Assembly (NCBI GenBank): GCA_910585505.1
Contig: CAJUFF010000047.1
Coordinates: 1 to 17,047 of the forward strand
Direction of reading: 5' to 3'
Source of the DNA: an uncultured Ruminiclostridium sp.
GTDB lineage: Bacteria > Bacillota > Clostridia > Oscillospirales > Ruminococcaceae
Length of the DNA stretch: 17,047 nucleotides
Shown: positions 5,639-13,925 of the stretch, in pieces
Position numbering within the stretch: the stretch's first letter is position 1
Layout of the letters: every line of letters begins with the position of its first letter
Position numbers and translations under genes: made by a program
Notes under the pieces: generated by a model
What the model was told of the DNA's origin: nothing
Database searches by the model: none
Seen by the model: the letters and a program-made list of their open reading frames with translations, nothing else

Positions 5639-7374
5639 TGATAACATCTGCGAATGCAAACGACAAAAGCGCGATAAGCGAAAGAGCAAAGGAATATATG
5701 AGAAAAACCTTCAGGATAGCCTTGTACGGTTTATCTTCAAACAAAGTTTTTATAGTGCTTATGTTTATGGTGTCTATGATAACGTTTATACTGACAATGA
5801 ACGCGTGGAATTACAGTATGGGAGAACAAGTGGGATTTATTGCGATTTCCGGCCTGTTAGGCGTATTCATGCCCATTATAATGTTTCAGCATATGCTTAA
5901 GCGGGAGGAATATGATTTTTACACCGCCATGCCGGTAAAAAAGAGCTGTTATTTCTGGGGTTTCGGTCTGGCGGCGTTTATGTCTTTTTTAATGATATGG
6001 CTGATTTTGTTTTTCGTTATCGGGATTCTTGGCTTTCCCGAAGGCATTAAATACTTTTTTCCGGGATTTATGCTGTATTTTACGGTTTCTTCGGCTACCG
6101 TGCTGGCGTTGGTGCTTTCAAAATCCGTGTTCAGCTTTATTATGATCTTTTTTATACTGAACGGCTTTGTGGCGGAGCTGTTCGCGGTGTTTATGAGTCT
6201 TTTTGTTTTGGACGAAAGAATTTATTTTGTTACTTTAAAAAATATAATCTATTTTTTTACTCCGTTCACTTCGGTACGGTTGTTTGTTTCTGAGGACGCC
6301 GACCGGCTGCTTGGAATGCTGCCAGTTATAATGGGGGGTATACAGCTTGCGGCGGCGTTTCTTCTCCATCGTATCCGCAGCGGAGAAGGAAACGGCACAT
6401 TGGCTTTTCAAAATACGAGGTATCCCATACAATATCTTATAATGTTTATGGCGGCGTTTACACCGATGCTTGTGTTTTCAAGCTATTACTACGGAGTGAA
6501 AAAAAGCTTTGAAAGTTTTATCACCCGCACTTTTAACAACGGCTGGCTTGTGGGAATGATTATAATTATATTCGGCACTTTTGTTGTTACCAATATGATT
6601 TTTGAAAACACTCCCAGGGGCGTATTCAGAAAAATACGGCATTTATTTATTTTTACCGCAGGCTACGGGATATTTTACTTTTTGATTTTAGGCGGTATTG
6701 TCTTTCCCAATATCCCGATTACTTACGTACCGTTTAACAGCAATATGGCTGTTGTATCGGTATACGACTTTGAGGAAAAAACCGAAGAAGAATATTCCGA
6801 AATAATAGCGAAACGTAACGATACTATGTTGGCGCGCGATAATTACGGCGGCGAATACGAAGGGTCGGATGTTGATGTTGTTTACACGGAAACATCGGAC
6901 GAGATGTACAGATGGCAAATCATTTATGAGGATGACATTCCCAAATACTTTTACAGGAAATCGGAGGTTGTCTCATATATTGTTACGGATAAGGAATATC
7001 TGAAAAATATTTCCCGTAAACTGGCGGAAGAATCAAAAATTTATAACGATGACTTTTACCGATGGTGGCCTTTCGGTTATCCCAACATTATATCGGGGGC
7101 CAAGAGGATGTCCGAGGATATATACTATTATCGTTATCAAAACATTAACGAGAAATATTATTACGAAAACGCTTTTATTTTTGAAATTGCTTTATACGAT
7201 CTTACGGATTGGCAATATGACGAGTTTTTGAAAAAGTACGGAAAAGATGGGTTTCACCAATCGGGCGGCATTGATTTTGAAAGCAGAAACAAATATTCTT
7301 TCAGAACATATGTTGACAGTAAGGAAGCTCTTGAGGAATTTTCGGAACATACGGCTTATACTCATCTTTGGTAA
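5638..7374 (+). CDS. ABC transporter permease with large extracytoplasmic domain
   Basis: This 578-residue protein has about eight or nine hydrophobic segments (roughly 38-55, 65-85, 109-131, 142-162, 165-190, 225-244, 265-282, 303-320, 335-355). A polar, Tyr/Glu/Asp-rich C-terminal domain of about 215 residues follows with no further membrane span and is probably outside the cell. A cytoplasmic loop with KREEYDFYTAMPVKK (about 88-102) resembles the coupling-helix region of ABC-2 type permeases linked to YtrA operons. Start has AGGAGG 9 bp upstream and overlaps the ATPase stop codon. Together with the GntR regulator and ATPase it probably forms a self-regulated export or antibiotic-stress transporter. 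The function of the outer domain is not recognised. Confidence 0.85.
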   Translation: MITSANANDKSAISERAKEYMRKTFRIALYGLSSNKVFIVLMFMVSMITFILTMNAWNYSMGEQVGFIAISGLLGVFMPIIMFQHMLKREEYDFYTAMPVKKSCYFWGFGLAAFMSFLMIWLILFFVIGILGFPEGIKYFFPGFMLYFTVSSATVLALVLSKSVFSFIMIFFILNGFVAELFAVFMSLFVLDERIYFVTLKNIIYFFTPFTSVRLFVSEDADRLLGMLPVIMGGIQLAAAFLLHRIRSGEGNGTLAFQNTRYPIQYLIMFMAAFTPMLVFSSYYYGVKKSFESFITRTFNNGWLVGMIIIIFGTFVVTNMIFENTPRGVFRKIRHLFIFTAGYGIFYFLILGGIVFPNIPITYVPFNSNMAVVSVYDFEEKTEEEYSEIIAKRNDTMLARDNYGGEYEGSDVDVVYTETSDEMYRWQIIYEDDIPKYFYRKSEVVSYIVTDKEYLKNISRKLAEESKIYNDDFYRWWPFGYPNIISGAKRMSEDIYYYRYQNINEKYYYENAFIFEIALYDLTDWQYDEFLKKYGKDGFHQSGGIDFESRNKYSFRTYVDSKEALEEFSEHTAYTHLW

Positions 7375-7477
7375 AGCTATAAGATATATAACCAAAGATT
7401 GGCGTTATAAAAAAGCTCGATATGTAAAAAATATATTCAGGGAGAGTTTATTAAATAAAGCATTTTTTCTCAAAATA

Positions 7478-7524
7478 TACAAAAAGCTGCGGTCACCGTG
7501 TTGTCGGGATCGCAGCCTTTTGTA
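7478..7524. terminator. Bidirectional terminator between convergent operons
   Basis: TACAAAAAGCTGCG (7478-7491) pairs with CGCAGCCTTTTGTA (7511-7524) with one mismatch and a 19-nt loop. T-rich runs lie at the 3' side of the stem in both directions. It sits 104 bp after the permease stop and 62 bp after the stop of the convergent surface protein gene. Nothing else is seen in 7375-7585. Confidence 0.75.
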
Positions 7525-7585
7525 TTCAAAGCCTCGTTTAACGGTTTAAAGCGGCTTTACGGGCTTTTTATTTTATCAATTTGCG

Positions 7586-8200
7586 TTACTTGCGCTTCTT
7601 GGCTGCAGCGGCGGTTATACCGGCAGCGATTGCGCCGGCGGCGGTAACGCCGATAGCCACACCGGTACCGGGGTTATTTCCGCCCACACTGCCTACCGCG
7701 GTCTTAGTGGTTGTTATTGCGGCGGAGGTAGTGGCGGAGGATACGTCGGGCTTGGTGCTCTCAGAAGTAGTGGTAACAACAGAGGTTGCGGGAGTAGTAG
7801 TCGTTACAACGGCGGGTGTGGTAGTCACAACAGGTGTTGTAGTAACTATTGCGGGAGTTGTGGTTACTATGACAGGAGTTGTAGTTACTATAGCAGGTGT
7901 TGTGGTTTGTTCGCCTTCATCCGTTGTCTCGTCTCCGGGAGCATTGTCGTTATTATCGTCTCCGGGGGCATTGTCGTTATTATCGTCTCCGGAGGCGTTA
8001 TCGTTATTATCATCTCCGGGGGCATTATCGTTGTTGTCATCGCCGCCGTCCACAATATCGTCGGCCGCGTCGCCTACGCCGTCGATAATGTCATCGGCGC
8101 CGTCGCCGATGTCGTCGATGACGTTACCTACCGCAAACGCGGAGACGGATAAGGATAAAGCAGCTACGGAAGCTGCAAGAATAATCTTAAGTTTATTCAT
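7586..8200 (-). CDS. Repeat-rich secreted surface protein with NPGTG sorting-like C-terminus
   Basis: This 204-residue protein is of unknown function. Regions in order are: signal peptide (about 1-24, hydrophobic core then VSAFA); an acidic Gly/Asp/Ile segment with DIIDG/DIVDG repeats; four copies of the nonapeptide DDNNDNAPG (one with ASG); a Thr/Pro stalk of heptads such as TTTPAIV; and a Ser/Thr linker. The C-terminus reads GGNNPGTG followed by an Ala-rich hydrophobic stretch and the basic tail KKRK. The last part has the form of a cell-wall sorting signal (NPxTG instead of LPxTG). This suggests a short wall- or membrane-anchored stalk protein, where the DDNNDN repeats could bind cations. 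Met 8200 is preferred over Met 8212 because AAAGGA touches the latter with no spacing. Low-complexity repeats suggest copy number may vary among strains. Confidence 0.7.
   Translation of the reverse strand: MNKLKIILAASVAALSLSVSAFAVGNVIDDIGDGADDIIDGVGDAADDIVDGGDDNNDNAPGDDNNDNASGDDNNDNAPGDDNNDNAPGDETTDEGEQTTTPAIVTTTPVIVTTTPAIVTTTPVVTTTPAVVTTTTPATSVVTTTSESTKPDVSSATTSAAITTTKTAVGSVGGNNPGTGVAIGVTAAGAIAAGITAAAAKKRK
7815..7907 (-). repeat. 21-bp tandem repeats encoding TTTPxxV heptads
   Basis: Near-identical 21-bp units (for example 7833-7853, 7854-7874, 7875-7895) with diverged partial units on both sides encode the Thr/Pro stalk. They lie within the surface protein gene and are in frame, so changes in copy number would not break the reading frame. 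Confidence 0.75.
7932..8039 (-). repeat. Four 27-bp tandem repeats encoding DDNNDNAPG
   Basis: Units 7932-7958, 7959-7985, 7986-8012 and 8013-8039 differ by only a few bases, mostly silent. They encode an acidic, Asn-rich nonapeptide in the surface protein. There are no spacers, so it is a coding minisatellite and not a CRISPR array. Confidence 0.85.
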
Positions 8201-8295
8201 TTTTATGACCATTCCTTTCGATTTACTTTCATTTTTAGGGGATACAAAATCCCGTTACTATTATCTGAAAGGAAGTCAAAATTATAAGTGCAAAT

Positions 8296-8727
8296 TTAAT
8301 CGGTAATTTTTAACATTTGATTCTCAATCTGGTTTTCGTTTTCCTCAATACCTTTTTCCTCTTCGGCGGCAAGCCGTTTTCCGCAAGCGGAGCAGTAAGC
8401 GTTTCTCATCTTGACTGTGTTCCCGCAGTCGGGGCAGCGAACAAGCCCCATAATGTACTCTATACGTTTTTCAAGCGCGGCGATTCTTTTTCGTGTGCCG
8501 TCAATCTGAACGGTCATGGCGGCGATTTCCTCACACTCTTCATTTCCTGCGCTGTCCTCGCTTTTGCACATTTTATAAACCGCCAATCCCAGTTCGCGGT
8601 ATTGTATTTCCAACATTTTGGCAAGCGCGGCGGCGGACAGCTTCAGCATGGAAGCCCTATAGGCTGTATCCGCTTTTTTCGCGGCGGTTTCCGTAAATTC
8701 TTTAATTGCTGTGATTATTTCTGACAT
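8296..8727 (-). CDS. Coiled-coil protein with C-terminal zinc ribbon, function unknown
   Basis: This 143-residue soluble protein has no signal peptide or membrane span. Residues 1-50 are helical and Ala/Lys-rich. Residues about 65-93 form a charged coiled coil (IDGTRKRIAALEKRIEYI). A four-Cys zinc ribbon follows: CPDC at 98-101 and CSAC at 112-115, the latter running on into GKRL. An acidic tail ends the protein. Such small coiled-coil/zinc-ribbon proteins are common in Clostridia and mostly uncharacterised; binding to protein or nucleic acid is a guess. Start has AAAGG about 9 bp upstream. It follows the hairpin cluster at 8751-8953 and precedes the surface protein gene on the same strand with a 95-bp gap, so the two might be cotranscribed. 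Confidence 0.7.
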   Translation of the reverse strand: MSEIITAIKEFTETAAKKADTAYRASMLKLSAAALAKMLEIQYRELGLAVYKMCKSEDSAGNEECEEIAAMTVQIDGTRKRIAALEKRIEYIMGLVRCPDCGNTVKMRNAYCSACGKRLAAEEEKGIEENENQIENQMLKITD

Positions 8728-8750
8728 AACGGTACCTTTCTGTTTTCAAT

Positions 8751-8953
8751 AATACCAATCTTTAATCAAGTTATAGACTTGATTAAAGATTGCACCCTAA
8801 TACCAATCCCTTTTTAAACTGGCGTAATATTCGCAGTTTAAAAAGGGATTGCACCTGAAACACTAATCCCACAGTTTTAAAAGGGATTAGTATAAGCACT
8901 GATTTTTGATCATCCGTATAATTGTCTGTACTTTGATCAAAGATTAGCATAAG
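8751..8953. repeat. Four-hairpin inverted duplication (cluster C)
   Basis: Four hairpins fill the gap between two minus-strand genes. C1 has a perfect 16-bp stem (8756-8771 with 8777-8792). C2 has a perfect 18-bp stem (8804-8821 with 8834-8851). C3 has an 8-bp stem, CTAATCCC (8863-8870) with 8883-8890. C4 has a 14-bp stem with two wobble pairs (8899-8912 with 8934-8947). C1 and C4 share one stem type (ATCTTTRATCA) and C2 and C3 another (ATCCCTTTTWAAACTG), in the mirror order a-b-b-a. Each left hairpin reads AATAC[stem]CACC. The right half is an inverted, diverged copy (rc: TTATGC[stem]TGCTTATAC[stem]GTG). It starts 24 bp before the zinc-ribbon gene and ends one base before the MBL gene stop codon. 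No T tracts suggest terminators. Confidence 0.75.
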
Positions 8954-9574
8954 TCAAATCAGAAAAGGATTTGACATTCTTTCATCGTTTAAGCTGCTGT
9001 CCTCTCCGTGTCCGCAGAACAGGAGGTAATTCCCTTCCGTTTCCGCCAACCTTCTGAGCGATCGGTTAAGCTCCTTGTAATCTCCCATATATAAATCCGT
9101 TCTTCCCACGGATCCACGGAAGATAGTGTCCCCGGTAAAAATACTGTTTCCTTCTATGAAACAAACGCTTCCTCTGCTGTGTCCGGGGGTTTCCATTACT
9201 ATAATTTCCAACCGCCCCTGTCTTATAACGTCCCCTTCTTTTAAATATCCGTCGCATTCCACCGGCACATATTCAAAAAACGGGGCTATCAGGGCGCCGG
9301 ATTTTACCATATCCGACAGCATGCACTCGTCGTTTTTATGGATATAAACCTTCGCTCCGTATTTTTCTTTTAAATATTTGGCTCCGCTCATGTGATCAAA
9401 ATGTCCGTGAGTCAGAAGTATCCTTTGGGGTACAAGACCTCGTTTTTCCAGCTCCTCCTCTATAATTTCGGGAGCCGAGCCGGGATCGATGACAATAGCT
9501 TTGCCCTCTCCGTCGGGAAGAATGTAGCAATTTTCTTCAATAGGCGGAAGCACGAGTTTTACAGGATTATTCAT
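8954..9574 (-). CDS. MBL-fold (glyoxalase II-like) metallo-hydrolase
   Basis: This 206-residue cytoplasmic protein of the metallo-beta-lactamase superfamily shows the metal motif THGHFDH (55-61, HxHxDH). It also shows TPGHSRGSV with the third-site His132, the bridging Asp149 in FTGDTIF, and the last His189 in FCGHGEDSS. FRGSVGRTDL and the NPF near the C-terminus are typical of the YcbL/glyoxalase II-like hydroxyacylglutathione hydrolase group. Substrate is not certain: a thioester such as a hydroxyacyl-thiol, or a related detoxification role. It is the last gene of the recJ-rel operon. Its ATG directly abuts the rel stop codon (TAAATG), so translation is probably coupled. Confidence 0.9.
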   Translation of the reverse strand: MNNPVKLVLPPIEENCYILPDGEGKAIVIDPGSAPEIIEEELEKRGLVPQRILLTHGHFDHMSGAKYLKEKYGAKVYIHKNDECMLSDMVKSGALIAPFFEYVPVECDGYLKEGDVIRQGRLEIIVMETPGHSRGSVCFIEGNSIFTGDTIFRGSVGRTDLYMGDYKELNRSLRRLAETEGNYLLFCGHGEDSSLNDERMSNPFLI

Positions 9575-11752
9575 TTAATTTTTTCCCGTTCTTTCAACGG
9601 TAATGACCCCCTCGATTTTTTTTAGCTTGACTATCATGTTTTTAAGCTGCTCCAAGCCGCTTATTTCCACGGTTACCGTAACGTTGGCGTTGCCGTTTTT
9701 TAAATTATGGGCGTTTATTTCGTGAATCGGTATGCGGCCGGAGGCAATAGCGGTGGAAATATCCGCTATAAGCGCCGTCCTGTCCTGAGCTACTATATCC
9801 AATATTGCTTCATAGTTGGCTTTGGCGCCCGCCGCCCATTTTACGCTGATCCAGCGTTCGCTGTTTGAGGGATCGTTCTGCTGTTCCGTTACGTTTTTAC
9901 AGTCCAGCTTATGCACCGATACGCCGAAGCCCCTTGTAACAAATCCTATTATATCGTCTCCGGGCAGGGGGTTGCAGCACCTGGCAAAATGTACCGCGCA
10001 GCCTTCTATTCCGTCGACGATAACGCCGCTGCTCTGTTTTCTGGCTATATTTTCACTGACCGTTGTTTCCACGTCATGGACGGATTCGGGGGGAGACGGA
10101 GGCTTCTGCATTTTCAGATAGTCCTCTTTGGCCTTTCTGACTATTTTGCTCAGCATTACCCCGCCGTAGCCTATGGCCGCGTAAAAATCGTCCACAATGT
10201 CGAAGTGCTGACGTTTGGCTATCTGCTTTAAAAATTCGTCGTCGGGAAAAATGCTGTTTCTTTTCATTTCCGCGTCAAAGGCGGATTTGCCTCTGGCAAT
10301 ATTTTCGGCTCGGCATTCCCGTTTGAACCACGCCCTGATTTTTCCTTTGGCTTCGTTTGTTTTGGCTATGTCCAGCCAGTGGCGGTTGGGGCCGTAGTTG
10401 GGGCTGTTGGTGGTCATTATCTCCACTATGTCGCCCGTTTTAAGCTGATAATCGAAGGTTGCCATTCTTCCGCCCACCTTCGCGCCGGTCATACGGTTGC
10501 CCACCTGAGTGTGTATTGCGTAGGCAAAGTCTATTACCGTTGAGCCTAATGGAAGGGTTATTACGTCGCCCTTCGGGGTAAACACATAAACGTCATCGGG
10601 GGCAAGATCAACCTTTACCGCCTCCGCGATAAGCTCTACGTCGTCAGCCTCCTGCTGCTGATCCAGAATCTGGCGTATCCAGTCGAAGCGTTTTTCTCCC
10701 GCCACCTTTTTGCCCAGTCCCGCCTTGTACTTCCAGTGAGCCGCGACTCCGTACTGAGCGGTATTATGCATTTCAAGCGTGCGAATCTGCACTTCAAAGG
10801 GGATACCCTCTCTTCCTATTACGGTAGTATGAAGGGACTGGTACCTGTTGGGCTTGGGGGTGGCGATATAATCCTTGAAGCGGAACGGTATGGGTCTGAA
10901 CATATCGTGAACTATTCCCAGGACGTTATAGCATTCCACAATGGTGTGCACGATTACTCTTACCGCGTAAATGTCATAAATTTCCTCGATATTCTTGCCC
11001 TTTACATATACTTTTTTATAAATGCTGTAAATGCTCTTAACTCTGCCTTCGATGATTGGGGGCGGCTGAATGTCGGTTATCCTTTCTCCAATGCGTTTTT
11101 TTATGGTTTCTATAAAGCTTTCGCCTTTGTCCTTTTTGGCGGCCAAAGCGTTTTCCACCTCTTTATAGCCGTAGGGGTCGAGGTAGTAAAGCGCCACGTC
11201 CTCCATTTCCTCCTTAACGTCGTTCATACCTAATCTATGGGCTATGGGAGCGTAAAAGCTCATGGTTTCAAGAGAGGTTTTTCTTTGTTTTTCGGGAGGG
11301 CGGCAGGCCAAGGTGCGCATATTGTGCAGTCTGTCCGCAAGCTTTATGATAATAACGCGTATATCCTTGCTCATCGCCATAAGTATTTTGCGGATATTTT
11401 CGGCGTGCTGCTCTTCCTTTGTGTTCAAGGGAACCTGACCTATTTTGGTAACGCCGTCCACCAGCAGCGCCACGTCTTCCCCGAATTTTTTCTTCAGAGT
11501 ATCGAGGGAGGTGCCGGTATCTTCCACAACGTCGTGGAGCAGCGCCGCGCAGATAGTGTCGGTATCCATACACATTTCCAACAGAATATAAGCTACCGCC
11601 ACAGGGTGACTTATATAAGGCTCTCCGCTTGTGCGGGTCTGTCCCTTGTGGGCGTTTTCCGCAAACTCGTATGCGGAAAGGATTTTTTCCAGATCATATT
11701 GCTTTTCGCCGCTTTTTATTCGGCCGGTTAGGAGTTCAATCGTATATATCAT
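9575..11752 (-). CDS. rel: Bifunctional (p)ppGpp synthetase/hydrolase, RelA/SpoT family
   Basis: This 725-residue long-RSH protein makes and degrades (p)ppGpp for the stringent response. Domains are: HD hydrolase (about 25-150) with His50 in ISHP and the HDVVEDT motif (73-79), intact and so probably active; synthetase (about 230-350) with YDIYAVRVIV, RFKDYIATPKPNRYQSLHT (291-309) and EVQIRT (320-325); TGS (about 387-447, starting VYVFTPKGD); a helical region; the Cys-containing ARCCNPLPGD (zinc-finger/RIS); and a C-terminal ACT (about 650-722). The RxKD form (RFKD) in the synthetase is the one known from bifunctional Rel enzymes, in contrast to the ExDD of RelA. Start has AAAGGAGG 8-10 bp upstream. 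It lies 39 bp after recJ and abuts the MBL gene. Confidence 0.97.
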   Translation of the reverse strand: MIYTIELLTGRIKSGEKQYDLEKILSAYEFAENAHKGQTRTSGEPYISHPVAVAYILLEMCMDTDTICAALLHDVVEDTGTSLDTLKKKFGEDVALLVDGVTKIGQVPLNTKEEQHAENIRKILMAMSKDIRVIIIKLADRLHNMRTLACRPPEKQRKTSLETMSFYAPIAHRLGMNDVKEEMEDVALYYLDPYGYKEVENALAAKKDKGESFIETIKKRIGERITDIQPPPIIEGRVKSIYSIYKKVYVKGKNIEEIYDIYAVRVIVHTIVECYNVLGIVHDMFRPIPFRFKDYIATPKPNRYQSLHTTVIGREGIPFEVQIRTLEMHNTAQYGVAAHWKYKAGLGKKVAGEKRFDWIRQILDQQQEADDVELIAEAVKVDLAPDDVYVFTPKGDVITLPLGSTVIDFAYAIHTQVGNRMTGAKVGGRMATFDYQLKTGDIVEIMTTNSPNYGPNRHWLDIAKTNEAKGKIRAWFKRECRAENIARGKSAFDAEMKRNSIFPDDEFLKQIAKRQHFDIVDDFYAAIGYGGVMLSKIVRKAKEDYLKMQKPPSPPESVHDVETTVSENIARKQSSGVIVDGIEGCAVHFARCCNPLPGDDIIGFVTRGFGVSVHKLDCKNVTEQQNDPSNSERWISVKWAAGAKANYEAILDIVAQDRTALIADISTAIASGRIPIHEINAHNLKNGNANVTVTVEISGLEQLKNMIVKLKKIEGVITVERTGKN

Positions 11753-11791
11753 AATAATTTTTCCTCCTTTGGTGAATTTCCTGTGCCGCCT

Positions 11792-13819
11792 TTAGGCAAT
11801 ACCGAACCTTCTCTTTAAGTCCGATAACACTTTACAGTTATCCAGATTAACTTTTCCGTTTACGCTGATTCTCTCTATCCTGTCTCCAGGCTCGTCGATT
11901 CTGATAAGTCCGGCGCTTTCAAAAATGTCCAAAGTAACCCGAAACAGGCAGTAGTTGAAGCCCATGCTCTGCGCCGCGTCGGCACAGGCGGAAATTCTTC
12001 CGTTCAGCTTGACAATATCATATATCTTCATCTGGGTGTCTCTGTCCGGTACGATTCTTTGCGGCGGAACCTCGGTTATGTCCTCGCCGAGACACAATCT
12101 TTCATAAGCCGACCGCGCCGCAAAATAGCGCTCCTGAGAAAAGCCGCTTCGACGTATATCCGCCAGCTTGAGCGTTACCGAGGTTTTGCCGTTGTATTCG
12201 TTTATCTCGGCGTTTACCAGCATATCGACTTTTTCTCCGGTCGAGAAGGAAAAATCCGCGTATGTGGAGCGGAAGTTCAGCACTTTATATTCAAAGCCGT
12301 CTATAACGGCGTTTATAGCTATGTATTTCCCTTCTTTAAGGGAACGGGTGGATTTTATCACCGCATTTTTTATATGAAACAGGGGCAAAGGGTTTCCTTC
12401 GCCGAAAGGACTGAAGTAATCAAGGCTTTTTACATTGTCGACGGTAAGCTCCGCTCCTGTAACGGTCATTTCCGCGATAAGCCCATCCAAAGGCATTTGC
12501 GTATAATATTTTTTGGCGTAGCCGTATACCGCTTGGACAAATTCGGAAATTTTCGAGGTTTCAAGGGTAAAGCCCGCCGCTTTTGTGTGCCCTCCGAATT
12601 TGACCGTGTATTCCGATATTTCGTTGAGCATTCTAAACAGCGAGAAGCCGTCTACGCTTCTTCCGCTTCCCCGCGACAGACTGCCTTCTTCCGTAATGAT
12701 GAGGACGGGTTTTCCGTAGCGGTTAAGAAGTCTTGAGGCGACTATGCCTATAACGCCGTGGCTCCAGCCTTTTCCGCTTATTACCAGAACGCGCTGCTTC
12801 AATATTTTTGGGTCTTTTCTCATTGACTCGTCTATTTCCGAGAGGATTTTTTTTTCTTCGTCCTGACGTCTCATGTTAAGCTCCGAAAGATTTTCCGCCA
12901 TTTTCCGGTACATTTTCGGATTGTCGCACAGGAAAAGCTCCGCTGCTTCCTTAGCGTGGGCGAAGCGCCCTGCTGCGTTTATTCTCGGACACAGGGTGAA
13001 AGCCGCCGTGGTTGATGTGACCTCCATATCCTCGCTTATCCCGCACTGCATAAGCAGCGCCTTCAACCCCCCGTTTTCGGTTACGGAGAGGTTTTCCAGA
13101 CCTTTTTTTACAATTATCCTGTTTTCTCCCACAAGAGGAACGATATCCCCCACGGTGCCTATCGCGGCAAGGTCGATCCAGTTTTCCGCGACGCTGTCTA
13201 TATCCTCCTCCAGCGCCATAACAAGCTTAAGCGCAACCCCGCAGCCCGCCAGCTCCTTACAGGGGGAGAGATCGCCGCTGAGATGAGGATTTATTATCGC
13301 GTCCGCCATCGGAAGCTTTTCGGGTATCTGATGATGATCGGTGATTATTAGCCGCATACCCAATTCGTAAATCAGTTCGGCCTCATCCGCGGCGGAAATG
13401 CCGTTGTCGACGGTGACTATAAGTCTTGTTCCGTTTTTAGCCAGTTTTTTTATCGCATCGGCGTTCAGGCCGTAGCCCTCCTCACGAGAGGGGATATACC
13501 AGTCGGCTTCGGCGCCTACCGCTTCCAGATAGCCGTAGAGTATCACGGTTGCCGTGACTCCGTCGCAGTCGTAATCGCCGTAAACGGTGATCTTTTCGCC
13601 TTCTTCAATCGCTGAGGAAATAAGCTCGGCGGCTTTGTCCATATTCGCCATATTAAATGGGTTGGAAATTTCATCGTTGTTAAAAAAATCGTCAGCCTGT
13701 TCTCTGGTCAGGATACTTCTGTTTAACAGCAGCTTGGCGGCAAATTCGCTTATACCTGCGGAAGCGGCAAGCGTTTTTATCTGTTCGGGATTCTGGCTTC
13801 GGATAGTCCATTTTTTCAT
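11792..13819 (-). CDS. recJ: Single-stranded-DNA-specific exonuclease RecJ
   Basis: This 675-residue DHH-family 5'-3' ssDNA exonuclease acts in recombination, base excision and mismatch repair. Catalytic motifs are present: YGDYDCDGVTA (80-90, with D82, D84, D86), VTVDNG (D138), DHH (161-163), D217 region LAAIGTVGDIVPL, and the DHHA1 motifs GKGWSHGVIGIVASRL (349-364) and FGGHTKAAGF (408-417). An OB-type region and a C-terminal extension with a winged-helix-like segment follow, as in other Firmicute RecJ proteins, which are longer than the E. coli enzyme. It is the first gene of an operon with rel and an MBL hydrolase, behind a good promoter at 13863-13891. The start has a modest AGGAA site about 13 bp upstream. 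Confidence 0.96.
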   Translation of the reverse strand: MKKWTIRSQNPEQIKTLAASAGISEFAAKLLLNRSILTREQADDFFNNDEISNPFNMANMDKAAELISSAIEEGEKITVYGDYDCDGVTATVILYGYLEAVGAEADWYIPSREEGYGLNADAIKKLAKNGTRLIVTVDNGISAADEAELIYELGMRLIITDHHQIPEKLPMADAIINPHLSGDLSPCKELAGCGVALKLVMALEEDIDSVAENWIDLAAIGTVGDIVPLVGENRIIVKKGLENLSVTENGGLKALLMQCGISEDMEVTSTTAAFTLCPRINAAGRFAHAKEAAELFLCDNPKMYRKMAENLSELNMRRQDEEKKILSEIDESMRKDPKILKQRVLVISGKGWSHGVIGIVASRLLNRYGKPVLIITEEGSLSRGSGRSVDGFSLFRMLNEISEYTVKFGGHTKAAGFTLETSKISEFVQAVYGYAKKYYTQMPLDGLIAEMTVTGAELTVDNVKSLDYFSPFGEGNPLPLFHIKNAVIKSTRSLKEGKYIAINAVIDGFEYKVLNFRSTYADFSFSTGEKVDMLVNAEINEYNGKTSVTLKLADIRRSGFSQERYFAARSAYERLCLGEDITEVPPQRIVPDRDTQMKIYDIVKLNGRISACADAAQSMGFNYCLFRVTLDIFESAGLIRIDEPGDRIERISVNGKVNLDNCKVLSDLKRRFGIA

Positions 13820-13862
13820 TTTTTATCAGCCGTTCCTATTTTTATTTTACATTTTACTTTTT

Positions 13863-13891
13863 ATTATATCATTTCGACTGCCGAATTTCAA
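13863..13891 (-). promoter_or_regulatory. Promoter of the recJ-rel-MBL operon
   Basis: Read on the minus strand, TTGAAA (13891-13886) and TATAAT (13868-13863) have a 17-bp spacer, 44 bp ahead of the recJ ATG. Confidence 0.8.
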
Positions 13892-13925
13892 CTGTTCACA
13901 GAATAAAAAAATCAAAAAATCATTA

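Noticed and set aside
7932..8039. 27-bp direct repeats as a CRISPR array
   Set aside because: The units are contiguous without spacers and encode a regular peptide in a larger gene.
7581..8306. A 241-codon plus-strand open frame across the surface protein gene
   Set aside because: It is the antisense of in-frame repeats, which keep several frames open. It is Val/Ser-rich low complexity, and the minus-strand frame has a signal peptide, a ribosome binding site and a sorting-like end.
8751..8953. Hairpins as ordinary intrinsic terminators for the rel operon
   Set aside because: No T tract follows any stem on either strand, and four stems in mirror order are more than termination requires. Partial effects on transcription cannot be excluded.
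12059..12736. A 225-codon plus-strand open frame opposite recJ
   Set aside because: It is a shadow of the well-supported recJ gene; the composition is unlike a real protein and there is no ribosome binding site.
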